A DNA stretch of 8,824 nucleotides from positions 1 through 8,824 of the forward strand of contig JAHIOG010000242.1 of NCBI GenBank assembly GCA_018895675.1. Direction: 5' to 3'. This document shows positions 1 through 6,097 of the stretch, piece by piece. The DNA comes from a bacterium. GTDB lineage: Bacteria > Fidelibacterota > UBA2242. The position numbers and the translations under genes are program-made. Positions within the stretch are counted from its first letter, which is position 1. Each line of letters begins with the position of its first letter. The notes below the pieces were generated by a model. The model worked only from the letters and a program-made list of their open reading frames with translations. It had not been told where the DNA came from and ran no database searches.

Positions 1-25
1 AAAGTGATATTTTCAAAGAACGTAA

Positions 26-37
26 TGAAAATTTTCA
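26..37. repeat. 12-bp perfect palindrome
   Basis: TGAAAATTTTCA reads the same on both strands. A related half, GTGATATTTTC, lies just upstream at 4-14. The palindrome sits in the AT-rich leader ahead of the HTH gene and could be a binding site for a dimeric regulator, but nothing in the sequence proves that. In AT-rich DNA a palindrome of this size can arise by chance. Confidence 0.35.
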
Positions 38-45
38 CAAATTAG

Positions 46-73
46 ACTATTTCAGTGTTTGAACCTGAATAGT
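46..73. repeat. Hairpin-forming inverted repeat in the leader
   Basis: ACTATTTCAG (46-55) pairs with CTGAATAGT (65-73), giving a 9-bp stem with one bulged T and a 9-base loop. No clear T tract follows on the + strand, so it is a weak candidate for an intrinsic terminator of a gene to the left. It could equally be an operator or a recombinase-related site near the edge of the element. Confidence 0.4.
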
Positions 74-86
74 TACAATTTATAAA

Positions 87-125
87 AACTTACATTTTGA
101 AACTTGCACTATATACTTGTAAGTT
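87..125. repeat. 8-bp inverted repeat flanking a possible promoter
   Basis: AACTTACA (87-94) is matched exactly in reverse by TGTAAGTT (118-125), with 23 bp between. The right arm overlaps CTTGTAAG (116-123), an 8-mer that occurs again at 2525-2532 inside the repeat cluster behind the primase gene. Between the arms is TATACTTG (112-119), which resembles the Bacteroidota -7 element TAnnTTTG with one mismatch, but no well-spaced -33 box was found. The repeat may be the operator of the downstream HTH gene; this is inference. Confidence 0.3.
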
Positions 126-201
126 CATGTTATTATTGGTTTTATTAAATTTATTTTTCTAAATTTAATTGAAGGTTGACAATTTAACAAATGGAGTTAT
201 G

Positions 202-393
202 ATGAAAAAATATTTATCGCAAAAGGAATTACTTGAGGAAACGGGAATCTGTTTTTATAGGCTGGAATATTTGATAAAGAAAGGTGAGGTTCCTGTAACT
301 CAAAACGGTAGTGGAAACCCCCGGAAATTCCCAAATCCTGAAGCCGTTGAAATTATCAAGGCAAGGCTGGAAAAGTTAAACGCTTCTGAATAA
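202..393 (+). CDS. Excisionase/MerR-like helix-turn-helix protein
   Basis: A 63-residue basic protein with one winged-helix type HTH. The start YLSQKELLEETG is the first helix and turn, CFYRLEYLIKKGEVP is the recognition helix leading into the wing, and the GNPRKFPNPEAVEIIKARLEKL end has the basic wing and final helix seen in MerR/excisionase-like proteins. Such proteins in mobile elements act as recombination directionality factors or as regulators of the replication genes; which applies here cannot be told. Start choice: GGAG at 193-196 sits 5 nt before the ATG at 202. The ATG at 199 would be only 2 nt away, and the TTG at 169 has no ribosome binding site. It lies upstream of a primase-helicase on the same strand, the usual order in Bacteroidota integrative elements, where an integrase often lies further upstream (outside this window). 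Confidence 0.75.
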   Translation: MKKYLSQKELLEETGICFYRLEYLIKKGEVPVTQNGSGNPRKFPNPEAVEIIKARLEKLNASE

Positions 394-402
394 GGGCTTT
401 TG

Positions 403-534
403 ATGGATTATACCGACAAAATGGCTTTCCGATCAGAATTCCGTTACTTGGTTAGCCTGAGAACTGATCTGATTCAATTTCTAATATGTTTTTGGAAGAT
501 GATCCGGAGGCGGTTTAATGAATTACGATCTTGA
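403..534 (+). CDS. Possible 43-residue small protein between the HTH and primase genes
   Basis: The ORF starts with ATG at 403, 9 nt after the HTH stop codon, and AAGGG (392-396) lies 6 nt before it. It ends with TGA at 532-534, overlapping the primase start by 17 bp in another frame. The predicted peptide starts MDYTDKMAFRSEFRYLVSLR, then has a hydrophobic stretch LIQFLICFW and a very basic end (KMIRRRFNELRS), so it could be an amphipathic or membrane-contacting peptide. The spacing suggests it could link translation of the HTH gene to the primase. I recognise no family, and the overlap means it could be a chance ORF in the 124-bp gap. Conservation of the peptide in related elements would decide. 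Confidence 0.35.
   Translation: MDYTDKMAFRSEFRYLVSLRTDLIQFLICFWKMIRRRFNELRS
506..510 (+). promoter_or_regulatory. Ribosome binding site of the primase-helicase gene
   Basis: GGAGG lies 7 nt before the ATG at 518. This strong site supports that start. Confidence 0.7.
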
Positions 535-2455
535 TAAAATTAGGTCAATACCTATCCCGGATATTGCAAAACGTTTAGGTTTGGAGTTTAACAGACAAAA
601 TAAGGCCCGATGTATTAGGCCAGAACAGCACAAAAACGGTGATTCCGACCCTTCACTATCCTATGATCCTAAAAGAAATATCCTTCATTGCTTCGTTTGT
701 GATCTAACGCTTGACACGATAGAGGTAGTTAAGCAAATAAAAAGATGCGACTTCAAAGAATCATGTAAATATATCATCGACAATTTCCATATAGCACCTG
801 CAAAACCAAAGTCAAAACCACAACTAAAAGAGACAAAATTATCACTTCAAGACGAAATGCGTGGCGTCAATTTTAATAAGTACCTGATTGCAAACTTCGA
901 TGATTTAAAGAATGGAGGAAAAATTCCAGCGTGTTGGACTTTGAAGACAATTGAAGATTTACAGATTGGCTTTGACCGATCTATAGATTGTATTACTTAC
1001 CTCTATTTCAACGAAAAATGCGAAACGATTAATATCCACTGGCATAAAAAGAGGTCGATTCCAGGTCACGGCGGAAATGTTTTATATCCAATGCAGGCAC
1101 TTGACAAAATTTATTCAAAAGATAGGTTACTTATTTTCGCAGAGGGCAAAAAGGACACTGTGAGTCTAATATCTTTGGGATTCCAGGCAGTCACTTCTAC
1201 AACCGGCGCCGGAAGTATTCCGAAGGATTTGAGCCTGTTATCGGGATTTAAAAAAGTCTTAATTGTTTACGATCACGATGAAGCGGGAAAAACCGGAGCG
1301 GAGAAATTAGCACAACGGCTAAAATATCTTTATCCTGGTATGACTGTTTGTATTCATAACTGGGCAGACGACAAACCGGCGGGATACGATGTCACCGACT
1401 ACTTTTCAAATGGTGGAAATAAAAACGTATTTAAGCAGATGCTTAAATACGCAGAACCCTTTGAGTGTCAGGGACTTACGGAAATTAAACCAACGAATAA
1501 TATCGAGTTTCCCGGACAAACTTTAATTGAATTGATGGAAAATGATGAACCTGCCCCAACCCCTATAATTTCCCGCGGACTTCTTGACCCAAACTCAATT
1601 CTTATGATAACAGGAGCGCCGAAAGTAGGAAAATCCATTCTGGCGGCAAATTTAGCCTTGTCACTGGTTGCCGGAAAAAACTGGTTTGATTTTGAAATCT
1701 CAAAACCCTATTCAGTCGCATATTTCCAAGCGGAGATGAAAAGTTATAGAGTTCGGAAACGGTTTAAGTCTATGCTATTGAATGAATATAATCCTATGGA
1801 ATCGCTTTTTATAACAAACCCGATAACCTTTAACATTCTTGATGAAAACTACTTCAAAAGTTTAGAGAAATTTTTAATTGGGACAGACGTATTAATTATT
1901 GACCCTTTCATTAATTATCACCAGAAAAATGAAAATGATAATAGTGAAATGCAAGAAGTGATGTCTCAATTTAGACGGCTTGTAAATAATTTAAATCTTT
2001 CTATCATCATCATACATCATAACAGAAAATCCGTTGAAACGTCCGGCGGTTCAAATGCACGAGGCGCATCTTCAATTTTCGGATCGCTTGACGGACTAAT
2101 TGAAATGCGTCGAAAAAATGACTTAATAAATATTCATTTCGATTTGCGATATGACGGCGCACCGGATGAAATGCAGGTAAAACTTAACCCGTCAAGTCTT
2201 TGGTTTGAAAGAATTGATGAGCATTTAATTCAAGATTCAAATAAAAGGATTTTGGAACTTGTTAATAATAGTGATACTGGTATTTTAAAATCGAAATTGA
2301 CCAAAATATTATCAACCGAATTTTCAAAAAGCGAAAACACAACCCGTAAATGGATCAATGATCTTGTAAAAATTGGCGTGATCGGGAGCGATGGGAGTAA
2401 GCGAAATCCAACGTTATTTACACTCAATAGGAATAGTGAAAAATGCTTATTTTGA
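518..2455 (+). CDS. Primase-helicase of a mobile element (CHC2 zinc finger, TOPRIM, RecA-like ATPase)
   Basis: A 645-residue replication protein with three modules. Residues about 10-90 form a DnaG-type CHC2 zinc finger, with ligands C32, H38, C58 and C61 and the usual DPSLSYD between them. Residues about 203-300 are a TOPRIM domain, with E209 in FAEGKKD and D252/D254 in YDHDEAG as metal ligands. Residues about 350-530 are a RepA/AAA_25-like hexameric helicase core: Walker A GAPKVGKS (366-373), Walker B VLIIDPF (D462) and the IIIIHHNRK strand near 496-504. The end (about 575-635) looks like a winged helix. Such proteins make primers and unwind DNA when plasmids, phages or integrative elements replicate. 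No usual basic primase catalytic region is obvious between the zinc finger and TOPRIM beyond a short linker domain (about 110-200). Origin-like repeats start 7 bp after the stop codon. The reading frame is intact and no key motif is missing. Confidence 0.88.
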   Translation: MNYDLDKIRSIPIPDIAKRLGLEFNRQNKARCIRPEQHKNGDSDPSLSYDPKRNILHCFVCDLTLDTIEVVKQIKRCDFKESCKYIIDNFHIAPAKPKSKPQLKETKLSLQDEMRGVNFNKYLIANFDDLKNGGKIPACWTLKTIEDLQIGFDRSIDCITYLYFNEKCETINIHWHKKRSIPGHGGNVLYPMQALDKIYSKDRLLIFAEGKKDTVSLISLGFQAVTSTTGAGSIPKDLSLLSGFKKVLIVYDHDEAGKTGAEKLAQRLKYLYPGMTVCIHNWADDKPAGYDVTDYFSNGGNKNVFKQMLKYAEPFECQGLTEIKPTNNIEFPGQTLIELMENDEPAPTPIISRGLLDPNSILMITGAPKVGKSILAANLALSLVAGKNWFDFEISKPYSVAYFQAEMKSYRVRKRFKSMLLNEYNPMESLFITNPITFNILDENYFKSLEKFLIGTDVLIIDPFINYHQKNENDNSEMQEVMSQFRRLVNNLNLSIIIIHHNRKSVETSGGSNARGASSIFGSLDGLIEMRRKNDLINIHFDLRYDGAPDEMQVKLNPSSLWFERIDEHLIQDSNKRILELVNNSDTGILKSKLTKILSTEFSKSENTTRKWINDLVKIGVIGSDGSKRNPTLFTLNRNSEKCLF

Positions 2456-2461
2456 TACCCC

Positions 2462-2609
2462 GTTACACAAGTTACACAACTTGTATAAAAGCGTTACACA
2501 AGCGTTGCACAAGTAAGCCATATCCTTGTAAGCCCCTGAGTGTCAGCGTGTTACGGCTTATACAAGTTACACAAGTACCCCTATATATAAATTTCTTTAC
2601 TTGTGTAAG
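2462..2609. repeat. Iteron-like repeat cluster, candidate origin or replication control region
   Basis: Direct copies of GTTACACAAG or one-mismatch variants occur at 2462-2471, 2471-2480, 2493-2502, 2504-2513 and 2566-2575. Inverted related copies are CTTGTAAG (2525-2532) and CTTGTGTAAG (2600-2609). The first four direct starts are 9, 22 and 11 bp apart, close to whole helical turns, so bound proteins would face one side of the DNA. CTTGTAAGCC (2525-2534) and GGCTTATACAAG (2555-2566) can also pair around a 20-base loop. An AT-rich patch (about 2581-2598) lies between the last two copies and could be an unwinding element. Short repeats next to an AT-rich stretch beside a primase gene are typical of origins; function here is inferred. 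The 2456-2615 stretch holds no convincing gene. Confidence 0.6.
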
Positions 2610-2610
2610 A

Positions 2611-2615
2611 AATTT
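2611..2615. repeat. Left target site duplication (AATTT)
   Basis: AATTT directly outside the left terminal repeat is repeated exactly at 5036-5040 outside the right one. The 5-bp copies fit a DDE transposition event; the short AT-rich sequence makes chance identity possible, but its exact placement at both ends of the inverted repeats supports it. Confidence 0.7.
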
Positions 2616-2631
2616 CAGAACTCCTGACCTC
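2616..2631. repeat. Left terminal inverted repeat of the IS
   Basis: CAGAACTCCTGACCTC matches the reverse complement of 5020-5035 at 15 of 16 positions. It lies 10 bp beyond the transposase stop codon, so the gene runs almost to the element end. Confidence 0.85.
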
Positions 2632-2641
2632 TCGTAAATAT

Positions 2642-3775
2642 TTATGTCACAGATTTATAGATTAATCGTAGATTAGTGCCGGGATATTTTGTTTCTGTAT
2701 TGTTTAATAACTCACACATTTTCACGACCGCCCTATTTGCTCTTGGGGTTGATAAGGAATGTAATCGCACTGTTAATTCCTGTTTTTCATAATCTGGTAA
2801 AATATCTGCATCAGATTTAATTATTTCTTTGACCAGCATTCTGCCTTCATTATGTCCTTTTTTATAATACTGATTAATGAGATTAGTAAAAGCTGTCTCA
2901 GCTCTATAACATATCATTTTCATTGTGTTCATAAATAATTTGCCTTCAGTTTTTAATTTGTTATATCTTTTTTCTTCGGGCATCTCTCCTATTTTGATAT
3001 GATAGTTATGTTTTTTTCTTTCGGCAATATTTTTATCCAATTCCTTTTCCAGTTTATCTAATTCTTCTTTGATTTCAGACTGTTCTTTTAAGTTTTTTTC
3101 TATCAGATCCAATTTTTCTTCTATATTCTTGTCCATTAACTGATATAGTGTTGCTTGCCGTCTGCTTATTTTCTCGCGTATCTTTTTTATTTTATAAGTA
3201 AGTTTACTATACGTCGGATTGACTACTTTGAAGCCCTTATCTATTTGTAAAATATCATATTCGACTATCCTGTCAAGGTCGTAATCTTGGCGTAAATACC
3301 TGAAAAAGTTTTCTTGTCCCCATCTGGAAAACATCTTTCCGGCAACCAGGGATTTACTGATTTTAAAATCCGTACTTATTATGCTGGTTTGATGGCCCCC
3401 CGGATTCAATTTCCTGATTTCACGCATTTTCATATCCTCTAAGTTGATCTCTCTTTCAGATATATCCATTTTTACTTCTTTGCCTATTACTTCCGTTGTA
3501 ACTTCTTTGAACTCTTCAATGCTCCAGTTGTCTTTTACGTTTTTATTATATGTTATTACCGCCACCCTGTGTTCTTTCCATAATTTCTTAAAAAAGGACG
3601 GACTGTAAGCCTCTCTGTCAAATACGAGAATAAATCGGGGCAGTAGAGGATCTTTCTCCAGCGCCTCCTTGCTTACAGGTATGGATATCGATTCTTTAAG
3701 CTGAGGCAATATTTCCGTTAATATTATTTCCTGTGCCAAAGGCACTCCTTCGGAGCAATTTTTCATTAACTTCAC
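2642..3775 (-). CDS. IS transposase, C-terminal half of the DDE domain (frame C)
   Basis: This 377-codon frame carries the second half of the transposase. It opens just after an in-frame TGA at 3779-3781. The GTG at 3775 is simply the first possible start, not a likely real one. D53 in VFDREAYSP is the probable second catalytic Asp. E155 in RWGQENFFRYL is the probable catalytic Glu, between PGGHQTSIISTD (125-136) and a long charged coiled-coil stretch (about 195-255). The end, LLNNTETKYPGTNLRLIYK, is typical of intact members and shows the C terminus is complete. The previous frame (3696-4440) ends in unrelated sequence after VTGEVNEKLL, while this one supplies the expected EIILTEILPQL, so a +1 shift within 3696-3778 is needed to join them. 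Either the gene is inactivated by one base or the shift is programmed. Confidence 0.8.
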   Translation of the reverse strand: MKLMKNCSEGVPLAQEIILTEILPQLKESISIPVSKEALEKDPLLPRFILVFDREAYSPSFFKKLWKEHRVAVITYNKNVKDNWSIEEFKEVTTEVIGKEVKMDISEREINLEDMKMREIRKLNPGGHQTSIISTDFKISKSLVAGKMFSRWGQENFFRYLRQDYDLDRIVEYDILQIDKGFKVVNPTYSKLTYKIKKIREKISRRQATLYQLMDKNIEEKLDLIEKNLKEQSEIKEELDKLEKELDKNIAERKKHNYHIKIGEMPEEKRYNKLKTEGKLFMNTMKMICYRAETAFTNLINQYYKKGHNEGRMLVKEIIKSDADILPDYEKQELTVRLHSLSTPRANRAVVKMCELLNNTETKYPGTNLRLIYKSVT

Positions 3776-3778
3776 CTG
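3696..3778 (-). other. Transposase frame break needing a +1 shift
   Basis: Both reading frames are open across this interval on the - strand. The family-like protein runs through VTGEVNEKLL in frame B and continues with AQEIILTEILPQL in frame C, so one base must be skipped or has been inserted. A Shine-Dalgarno-like AAGGAG (3745-3750) lies 4 nt before an in-frame TTT (3738-3740) that could re-pair with TTG in the +1 frame. That layout loosely recalls the release factor 2 gene frameshift site. A simple one-base insertion is the more economical reading. Confidence 0.6.
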
Positions 3779-4440
3779 TCACCACTAAATAGGGCATTCC
3801 TAAATGATTGTTTACCCAAAATTCTGTAATACCAGGCATGCACAACTTTTGCCTGGCTATATGTTTTTTACCCAGATTGGCTTTTTTTCCGTGGTAAACC
3901 TGTATATGTCCGTCTACATAAAAATAGGTTGTACCTTCTTGCTTTACCCATTCCTTTCCCAGCTCTATATTAAAATCAGAGGCTTTTCCTTTTTCAATTA
4001 TCTCTTTAATCTTATTGCGAAGGCACTTTTTTTCAGGAATTCTGTCTATTCCAAGTATTTTTCCCCATTCGCCGGGACTACAATTTTTCAACTGCTCAGG
4101 ATTCTTAATTCTGCTTAACGCCATGAATGATAGTAAAATAATTATCTGCATGAATCCATAATAACCCTTGCGTAATTTTCCATACATGGATTTACTTTTA
4201 AGAAGACCTTGACTCAATAAAGAAGGCAATAAAAATAATACACCGCCGTTACAAACATTATGGCTTCTTTCAAATTCTATTTCGCACTGTTCCTGATCGC
4301 CTAGTGAAGTGGATATACGTTCATCTATTCTATGGGTAGCAACACCCAGTGATTCTTCACCTGCTCTAGCGTCATCTATTGTGCGTTCTGTGCGGTTTGT
4401 GGCTGTTTCCGGTTGGACTATTTTTTCTTTTTTTTTAGAT
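3696..4440 (-). CDS. IS transposase, N-terminal half of the DDE domain (frame B, entered by -1 frameshift)
   Basis: This frame stays open from the A9G slippery run at 4427-4436 and has no good start of its own. The first in-frame candidate is a TTG at 4229, which lies inside conserved sequence (NGGVLFLLPSLLSQGLLKS), so translation must come from OrfA. From 4229 on, the protein carries GYYGFMQIIILLSFMALSRIK, then PGEWGKILGIDRIPE and YFYVDGHIQVYHG. The Asp of VDGH (residue 106 counted from 4229) is the probable first catalytic Asp. WVNNHLGMPYLVVTGEV follows. After NEKLL the frame runs into about 19 unrelated residues and stops at 3696, where frame C takes over. The product would be the catalytic part of an OrfAB fusion; alone it has no DNA-binding domain. 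Confidence 0.78.
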
Positions 4441-4873
4441 TGCCTTTGTTAATATGATACCTGATAGTGCCTTCCTTTACACCTAATTTCCTGGCAACAG
4501 TACTGTTATTCATCCCGGAATCTATATATTCCTGGGCGGTCTGAAGCTTATCGCTATTCATCTTATAGCAACTTCCGGCCCTCGTCCTGACTTTGAAAAA
4601 GGCTTCTGAGCCCTCTTCACGAAGTTTCTTAACATATCTTAATATATTTCTATATGGCACTCCAAGAGCCCTGTGAACATCAATTGGACTACATAGGCCC
4701 GCATTTATCAAATGTGATATTATAAATTGAAAACTGTTTCGGTCTTCTTTTGCATTGGAAAAGATAGGAGAACCGCCATTAATATAATTAACGATGCCGT
4801 CCTTCTCAAATAAACCTAAACTGCTATTTATCAGTTTTGTCGTTTTGGGAAATAGGGGTAATTTCAATTGCAT
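4418..4873 (-). CDS. IS OrfA, helix-turn-helix DNA-binding part of the transposase
   Basis: A 151-residue protein with two predicted HTH regions. The first is about residues 60-88 (CSPIDVHRALGVPYRNILRY), and the second is about 113-145, which includes NNSTVARKLGVKEGTIRYHI. These would bind the terminal repeats. Start choice: AAGGAG (4879-4884) lies 5 nt before the ATG at 4873, the best ribosome binding site in the element. The end is a run of lysines encoded by A9GA6 followed by TAG, right at the slippery heptamer. Without a frameshift this protein would be made alone and could act as a repressor or inhibitor, as OrfA proteins of some other IS families do; for this element that is inference. 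OrfA and the C-terminal frame C share one frame, with frame B between them offset. Confidence 0.8.
   Translation of the reverse strand: MQLKLPLFPKTTKLINSSLGLFEKDGIVNYINGGSPIFSNAKEDRNSFQFIISHLINAGLCSPIDVHRALGVPYRNILRYVKKLREEGSEAFFKVRTRAGSCYKMNSDKLQTAQEYIDSGMNNSTVARKLGVKEGTIRYHINKGNLKKKKK
4427..4447 (-). promoter_or_regulatory. Probable programmed -1 frameshift signal (A AAA AAG)
   Basis: On the - strand, nine A then G give the heptamer A AAA AAG, in the correct OrfA phase (AAA AAA AAG). A -1 slip leads directly into frame B (AAA GAA AAA ATA), skipping the OrfA stop two codons later. An upstream AAAGG (4443-4447) lies 9 nt before the heptamer, similar to the stimulatory Shine-Dalgarno element of dnaX and IS911. 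I saw no clear downstream hairpin. Polymerase slippage on the A run could have the same effect. Confidence 0.7.
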
Positions 4874-4878
4874 TGGCT

Positions 4879-4884
4879 CTCCTT
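4879..4884 (-). promoter_or_regulatory. Ribosome binding site of IS orfA
   Basis: AAGGAG on the - strand, 5 nt ahead of the ATG at 4873. The stretch 4885-5019 between it and the right terminal repeat is AT-rich and must hold the transposase promoter; no box was clear enough to mark. Confidence 0.7.
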
Positions 4885-5019
4885 TTTTTGTTTCTGTATG
4901 GAATATATGTTTTTAAACAAAATATGAAAATATTAAAATATTGTGATATGTTTATTTTACGAAAAGTGAAACAAGGTATTTATAGTATGTTCTTATTTTT
5001 ACTAAATTTATGCTTTCAC

Positions 5020-5035
5020 GAGGTCAGGAGCTCTG
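5020..5035. repeat. Right terminal inverted repeat of the IS
   Basis: GAGGTCAGGAGCTCTG is the reverse complement of the left end with one mismatch. It marks the transposase-promoter end of the element. Confidence 0.85.
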
Positions 5036-5040
5036 AATTT
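5036..5040. repeat. Right target site duplication (AATTT)
   Basis: Exact copy of 2611-2615. Its last two bases (5039-5040) are part of the GH130 stop codon on the - strand, so the duplication preserved that stop after the insertion. Confidence 0.7.
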
Positions 5041-6031
5041 AGAATATCTCTGAATTATTTTTGATATATTCAATAAGCTGATCCACTTGTGTAAATGCCA
5101 ACGCCGTATAAGTGTCCGCAGCGCCGTAATAAATCGCGATTCGTCCTGTTGCAGCATCAGTGAGGGTTGCACAGGGGAAAAAGACATTGGGCACAAATCC
5201 ATTCGTTTCATAATCTTCCTCTGGCGTTGCAAGGTAATCTCTTGTGCGAAAAAGTACTTTATCCGGATTGTCCAGATCCAGCAATGCAGCGCCCATACTG
5301 TATACATATCCATTACATGTTGTGATGACACCATGATAAAAAAGCAGCCAGCCTTCGGTTGTTTCAATGGGTGTTGGTCCTGCACCAATTTTGGTGCCTT
5401 GCCACCAACTCAGTCCTCTCCTCTGCATCACAAGCCTGTGTTTCCCCCAAAAAGTCAAATCCGGGCTGTATGAGAGTATAATATCCCCAAAAGGTGTGTG
5501 TCCGCTATCACTGGGCCGGCTCAACATGGCATACAGGCCGTTTATTTTGCGAGGGAACAGCACCCCATTTCGATTGAACGGCATCAACGGACTTTCCATC
5601 TTCACATAAGTTATAAAATCTTTGGTTTTACCCATACCAATGGATGGTCCAGGAAAATCATCACACCATATAATGTAATAGGTATCTTCAACTTTTAGAA
5701 GTCTTGGATCATACGCATAACTGTTTTGTATAGTCTCCCCTGCCTCGTTCTGCCATTGAATCTCATCAGGTTCTATCTTCCAGGACAGGCCGTCGGGGCT
5801 TTCTCCGAAAAACAACTGTGGTCGCATATTTCGTGTGTCAGCTCGAAAAACACCGACAAATCGACCTTGATAAGGTATAACAGCACTATTAAAAACACGA
5901 GCTGCTTTAGGACCGGGATTTCGTTTGATAATAGGATTTTTACTGTAACGCCACACGGCTTCCCTACAATTTGTAGGTTTGTCTTCCCAAGGGATATTGG
6001 GCAATGATTCTCCAACAATTGTACGACTCAT
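5039..6031 (-). CDS. GH130 beta-1,4-mannoside phosphorylase (mannosylglucose or mannooligosaccharide phosphorylase)
   Basis: A 330-residue cytoplasmic enzyme with no signal peptide. GH130 enzymes cleave a terminal beta-1,4-mannosyl bond with phosphate, releasing alpha-mannose 1-phosphate. Visible family features are FNSAVIPYQGRFVGVFRAD (47-65), YDPRL with D108 as the probable general acid, WCDDFPGPSIGMG (122-134), PFNRNGVLFPRKINGLYAMLSRPSD, HTPFGD, KIGAGPTPI, GWLLFYHGV and, near the end, IAIYYGAADTYTALAF. This pattern is closest in memory to the Bacteroides 4-O-beta-mannosyl-glucose phosphorylase type (subfamily 1); mannobiose or longer mannooligosaccharides remain possible substrates. Start choice: AGGAG lies about 8 nt before the ATG at 6031. 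It is the last gene of the operon, 66 bp behind the symporter gene. The insertion sequence begins right after its stop codon, which is kept, so the protein is whole. Confidence 0.87.
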   Translation of the reverse strand: MSRTIVGESLPNIPWEDKPTNCREAVWRYSKNPIIKRNPGPKAARVFNSAVIPYQGRFVGVFRADTRNMRPQLFFGESPDGLSWKIEPDEIQWQNEAGETIQNSYAYDPRLLKVEDTYYIIWCDDFPGPSIGMGKTKDFITYVKMESPLMPFNRNGVLFPRKINGLYAMLSRPSDSGHTPFGDIILSYSPDLTFWGKHRLVMQRRGLSWWQGTKIGAGPTPIETTEGWLLFYHGVITTCNGYVYSMGAALLDLDNPDKVLFRTRDYLATPEEDYETNGFVPNVFFPCATLTDAATGRIAIYYGAADTYTALAFTQVDQLIEYIKNNSEIF

Positions 6032-6097
6032 ACTGTCTCTCCTAATTTTTTAATCATGTTTTAATGAGAATATCGACTTTTGCAAATCTTTTCATTT

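Larger units (their letters stand above)
2616..5035 (-). mobile_element. Complete insertion sequence of 2420 bp with a DDE transposase
   Basis: The element is bounded by 16-bp inverted repeats (CAGAACTCCTGACCTC on the left; the right end read inward gives CAGAGCTCCTGACCTC) and by AATTT duplications. It holds only transposase reading frames on the - strand, running from 4873 to 2642 and nearly filling the element; there is no passenger gene. The transposase belongs to the large group with YVDGH..VYHG, FDREAYSP and RW.QENFF motifs. I do not assign it to a named IS family because I cannot compare it with a reference set. The well-kept ends and duplication suggest a fairly recent insertion, although the transposase frame is broken at least once. 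The DNA looks more AT-rich than the mannan operon to its right. Confidence 0.88.

Noticed and set aside
2443..2637. 64-codon ORF on the + strand through the repeat cluster
   Set aside because: Its repetitive Thr/Lys/Pro-rich peptide is simply the repeat DNA read in one frame; it overlaps the primase end and has no ribosome binding site.
2600..2642. Intrinsic terminator for the primase gene
   Set aside because: The inverted repeats here are AT-rich short arms without a following T tract, and are better explained as iteron copies and the IS end.
3804..4118. 104-codon ORF on the + strand inside the IS
   Set aside because: It lies antisense to the conserved transposase frame B and its Phe/Tyr/Leu-rich peptide reflects the complement of a lysine-rich gene.
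4837..5064. 75-codon hydrophobic ORF on the + strand across the IS right end
   Set aside because: It runs over the OrfA start, the AT-rich IS end and the target duplication into GH130; no start signal, so it is a chance frame.
5008..5388. 126-codon - strand ORF overlapping GH130
   Set aside because: GH130 in another frame of the same strand has clear family motifs throughout; this one is a shadow with unrelated sequence.
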